Source of the DNA: Porphyra umbilicalis
Taxonomy: Eukaryota > Rhodophyta > Bangiophyceae > Bangiales > Bangiaceae
DNA length: 64,000 nucleotides
Reading direction: 5' to 3'
Assembly (NCBI GenBank): GCA_002049455.2
Contig: KV918966.1
Coordinates: 1 to 64,000, forward strand
Below, piece after piece: positions 62,948 through 64,000 of this stretch. The position numbers were made by a program, and so were the translations under genes. The notes under the pieces are model-generated. The model saw only the letters and a list, made by a program, of their open reading frames with translations. It searched no databases and was not told the DNA's origin. How positions within the stretch are numbered: the stretch's first letter is position 1; each line of letters starts with the position of its first letter.

Positions 62948-63985
62948 ATGTATTCTGAGCAATTGCGCGCTTCTGCCCTCTCCATGCTGTCCAACGGTGT
63001 GGAGCGCAGCAAGGTGCGCAGTAGCATTGGCGTCTCCGCGCGCACACAACTGAGGCGCTGGGAGAAGTACTACTTTGACAGCGGGTCGGTGTGGCGCAAC
63101 GCGGACCCGCGGAACAAGCACCACGACGCTTGCGAGTACGACCGGCAGCTGATGGACGGGCTTATCTACCTCGTGCGGAATCATCCTCATGCGTTGCTCC
63201 GCGAGCACGCCGAGATGCTCAAGATGATGAGTCAGGACCCGGCAGGGGACATGACGCCAGTGCGTTTTTCTAAGAGCACGGTCGACCGCCACCGTCGCCG
63301 TCTTGGATTCAGTCGTAGAAAGATTTTGCGGCTCTTTCGTGAGTCGACGGAGGAGCGCCGGCGGCAGCACGCCATCCTACGGCAGCGCATCCCTCGTCGC
63401 TGCATCATCTCCGTCGATGAGACGCACACGGATGGGTCCGACGTGTTTCGTCTTTCCGGCCGGTCGCTGACGCACGAGCGCTCGCACCTCCGTGACCGTG
63501 ATCCGCGGTCCGTCCCTCGCACAAGCACAACGATGGCAGTATCCAGCCAAGGCGGCATCCTCGGCTTTATGTCTCTGGTCGTGCGGGAGAAGGCGTTGAC
63601 GGGGGCGGACTGGCGACTTTTTCTTCAACATCTCTTCCCCAAGCTCGGCGTGTACACGCCGGGGGCGCCATGGGATTTACAGCCCGACAACTGCGTCGTG
63701 ATGTATGACAACGCCCCTATCCATGATGCCGATGGGGACGCTTTCATGACGGCCAACGGTGTCGCGCTCCTCCGCCTTCCTCCATACAGCCCCGACATGC
63801 AGCCGATTGAAGGCGTTTTCAACGATTTCAAGGTGATCATCAGAAATTTGGTCTACCACAAACAAGCACTGGTGGAAGACCCCCACCTGCTGCAGGCGAT
63901 GGCAGCCAGTTTCTTGAGTCAGCGCCACATTGTCGGGCAATTCGACCGCGTTGATCGGGTTTTGGCGGCAGTTCGTGCCCAGTGA
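62948..63985 (+). CDS. IS630/Tc1/mariner-type DDE transposase
   Basis: A cut-and-paste transposase (TA target duplication in this superfamily). I start at ATG 62948 (MYSEQLRASALSMLSNGVER), 345 aa; the upstream frame through the triplet array is low complexity. The N-terminus has an HTH-type paired region (RSKVRSSIGVSARTQLRRWE, then STVDRHRRRLGFSRRK). Catalytic residues: D157 in IISVDETHTDG, D254 in VVMYDNAPIHD and E288 in YSPDMQPIEGVFND, with 33 residues between the last two. Length and motif order are normal and there is no stop, so it could be active. Only 15 bp follow before the window ends, so its right terminal repeat is not visible. Confidence 0.93.
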   Translation: MYSEQLRASALSMLSNGVERSKVRSSIGVSARTQLRRWEKYYFDSGSVWRNADPRNKHHDACEYDRQLMDGLIYLVRNHPHALLREHAEMLKMMSQDPAGDMTPVRFSKSTVDRHRRRLGFSRRKILRLFRESTEERRRQHAILRQRIPRRCIISVDETHTDGSDVFRLSGRSLTHERSHLRDRDPRSVPRTSTTMAVSSQGGILGFMSLVVREKALTGADWRLFLQHLFPKLGVYTPGAPWDLQPDNCVVMYDNAPIHDADGDAFMTANGVALLRLPPYSPDMQPIEGVFNDFKVIIRNLVYHKQALVEDPHLLQAMAASFLSQRHIVGQFDRVDRVLAAVRAQ

Positions 63986-64000
63986 ACACTTCTCACCTTG

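Noticed and set aside
61817-63370. 517-codon minus-strand frame and the long plus-strand N-terminal extension from 61574
   Set aside because: Both are readings of the CCG-type array; the transposase homology starts at 62948.

Overview
This window looks like nuclear DNA of a GC-rich eukaryotic alga. My best guess is a bangiophycean red alga (Porphyra/Pyropia type). The grounds are an intronless SEC61-alpha gene, GC-rich third codon positions, Ala/Gly/Pro/Arg-rich translations, and two quite different kinds of Ty1/copia element side by side, a pairing I recall being described for Porphyra. The organism call is inference; no rRNA or organellar marker is present. No tRNA, rRNA or CRISPR array was found.

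Layout. 1-7 kb: a PIF/Harbinger DNA transposon with convergent transposase (+) and Myb/SANT partner (-) genes, separated by a 1.5 kb G-rich minisatellite that sits between two near-identical inverted 48-bp tails; a 105-bp tandem array lies upstream. 7-10.5 kb: no genes, then a MITE with an inverted copy of its own family inside it and a third, different MITE in its right arm. 10.9-12.0 kb: an unrecognised minus-strand protein. 12.5-18.1 kb: a decayed Ty3/gypsy element (LTR, PBS, gag, protease, RT, RNase H) broken by a solo LTR. 18.5-20.4 kb: a pogo/Tigger element. 21.9-22.6 kb: a transposase fragment and hairpins.

22.7-25.7 kb is the only clear host-gene island: a sepiapterin-reductase-like SDR (+) with an apparent frameshift, and an intact SEC61-alpha (-), tail to tail. 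26.6 kb holds another copy of the gypsy LTR. 28.0-30.0 kb encodes an unrecognised protein with an RS-rich segment. 30.1-34.1 kb is a second gypsy copy with chromodomain and an unusual C-terminal extension, cut off by the LTR of a truncated copia. 34.5-40.7 kb has no gene I can support.

40.7-58.5 kb is one 17.8 kb nest. A GalEa-like copia (+; 485-bp LTRs; target duplication GCCAC) carries two other copia elements in opposite orientation (duplications GCTGG and GCGCA) and a TAA-flanked MITE. LTR divergence (about 11/485, 7/418 and 1/373) agrees with the nesting order. The innermost copia has one uninterrupted 1,394-codon polyprotein. Its two minus-strand relatives appear primed by the anticodon arm of initiator tRNA-Met, as in Drosophila copia, while the host element has an ordinary tRNA 3'-end type site.

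58.5-64 kb: GC-rich DNA, a Tourist-like MITE, a 1.6 kb CCG-type array, and an apparently intact IS630/Tc1/mariner-type transposase running to the window edge.

The genes do not form a pathway; the window is mainly a record of layered transposition around two housekeeping-type genes.
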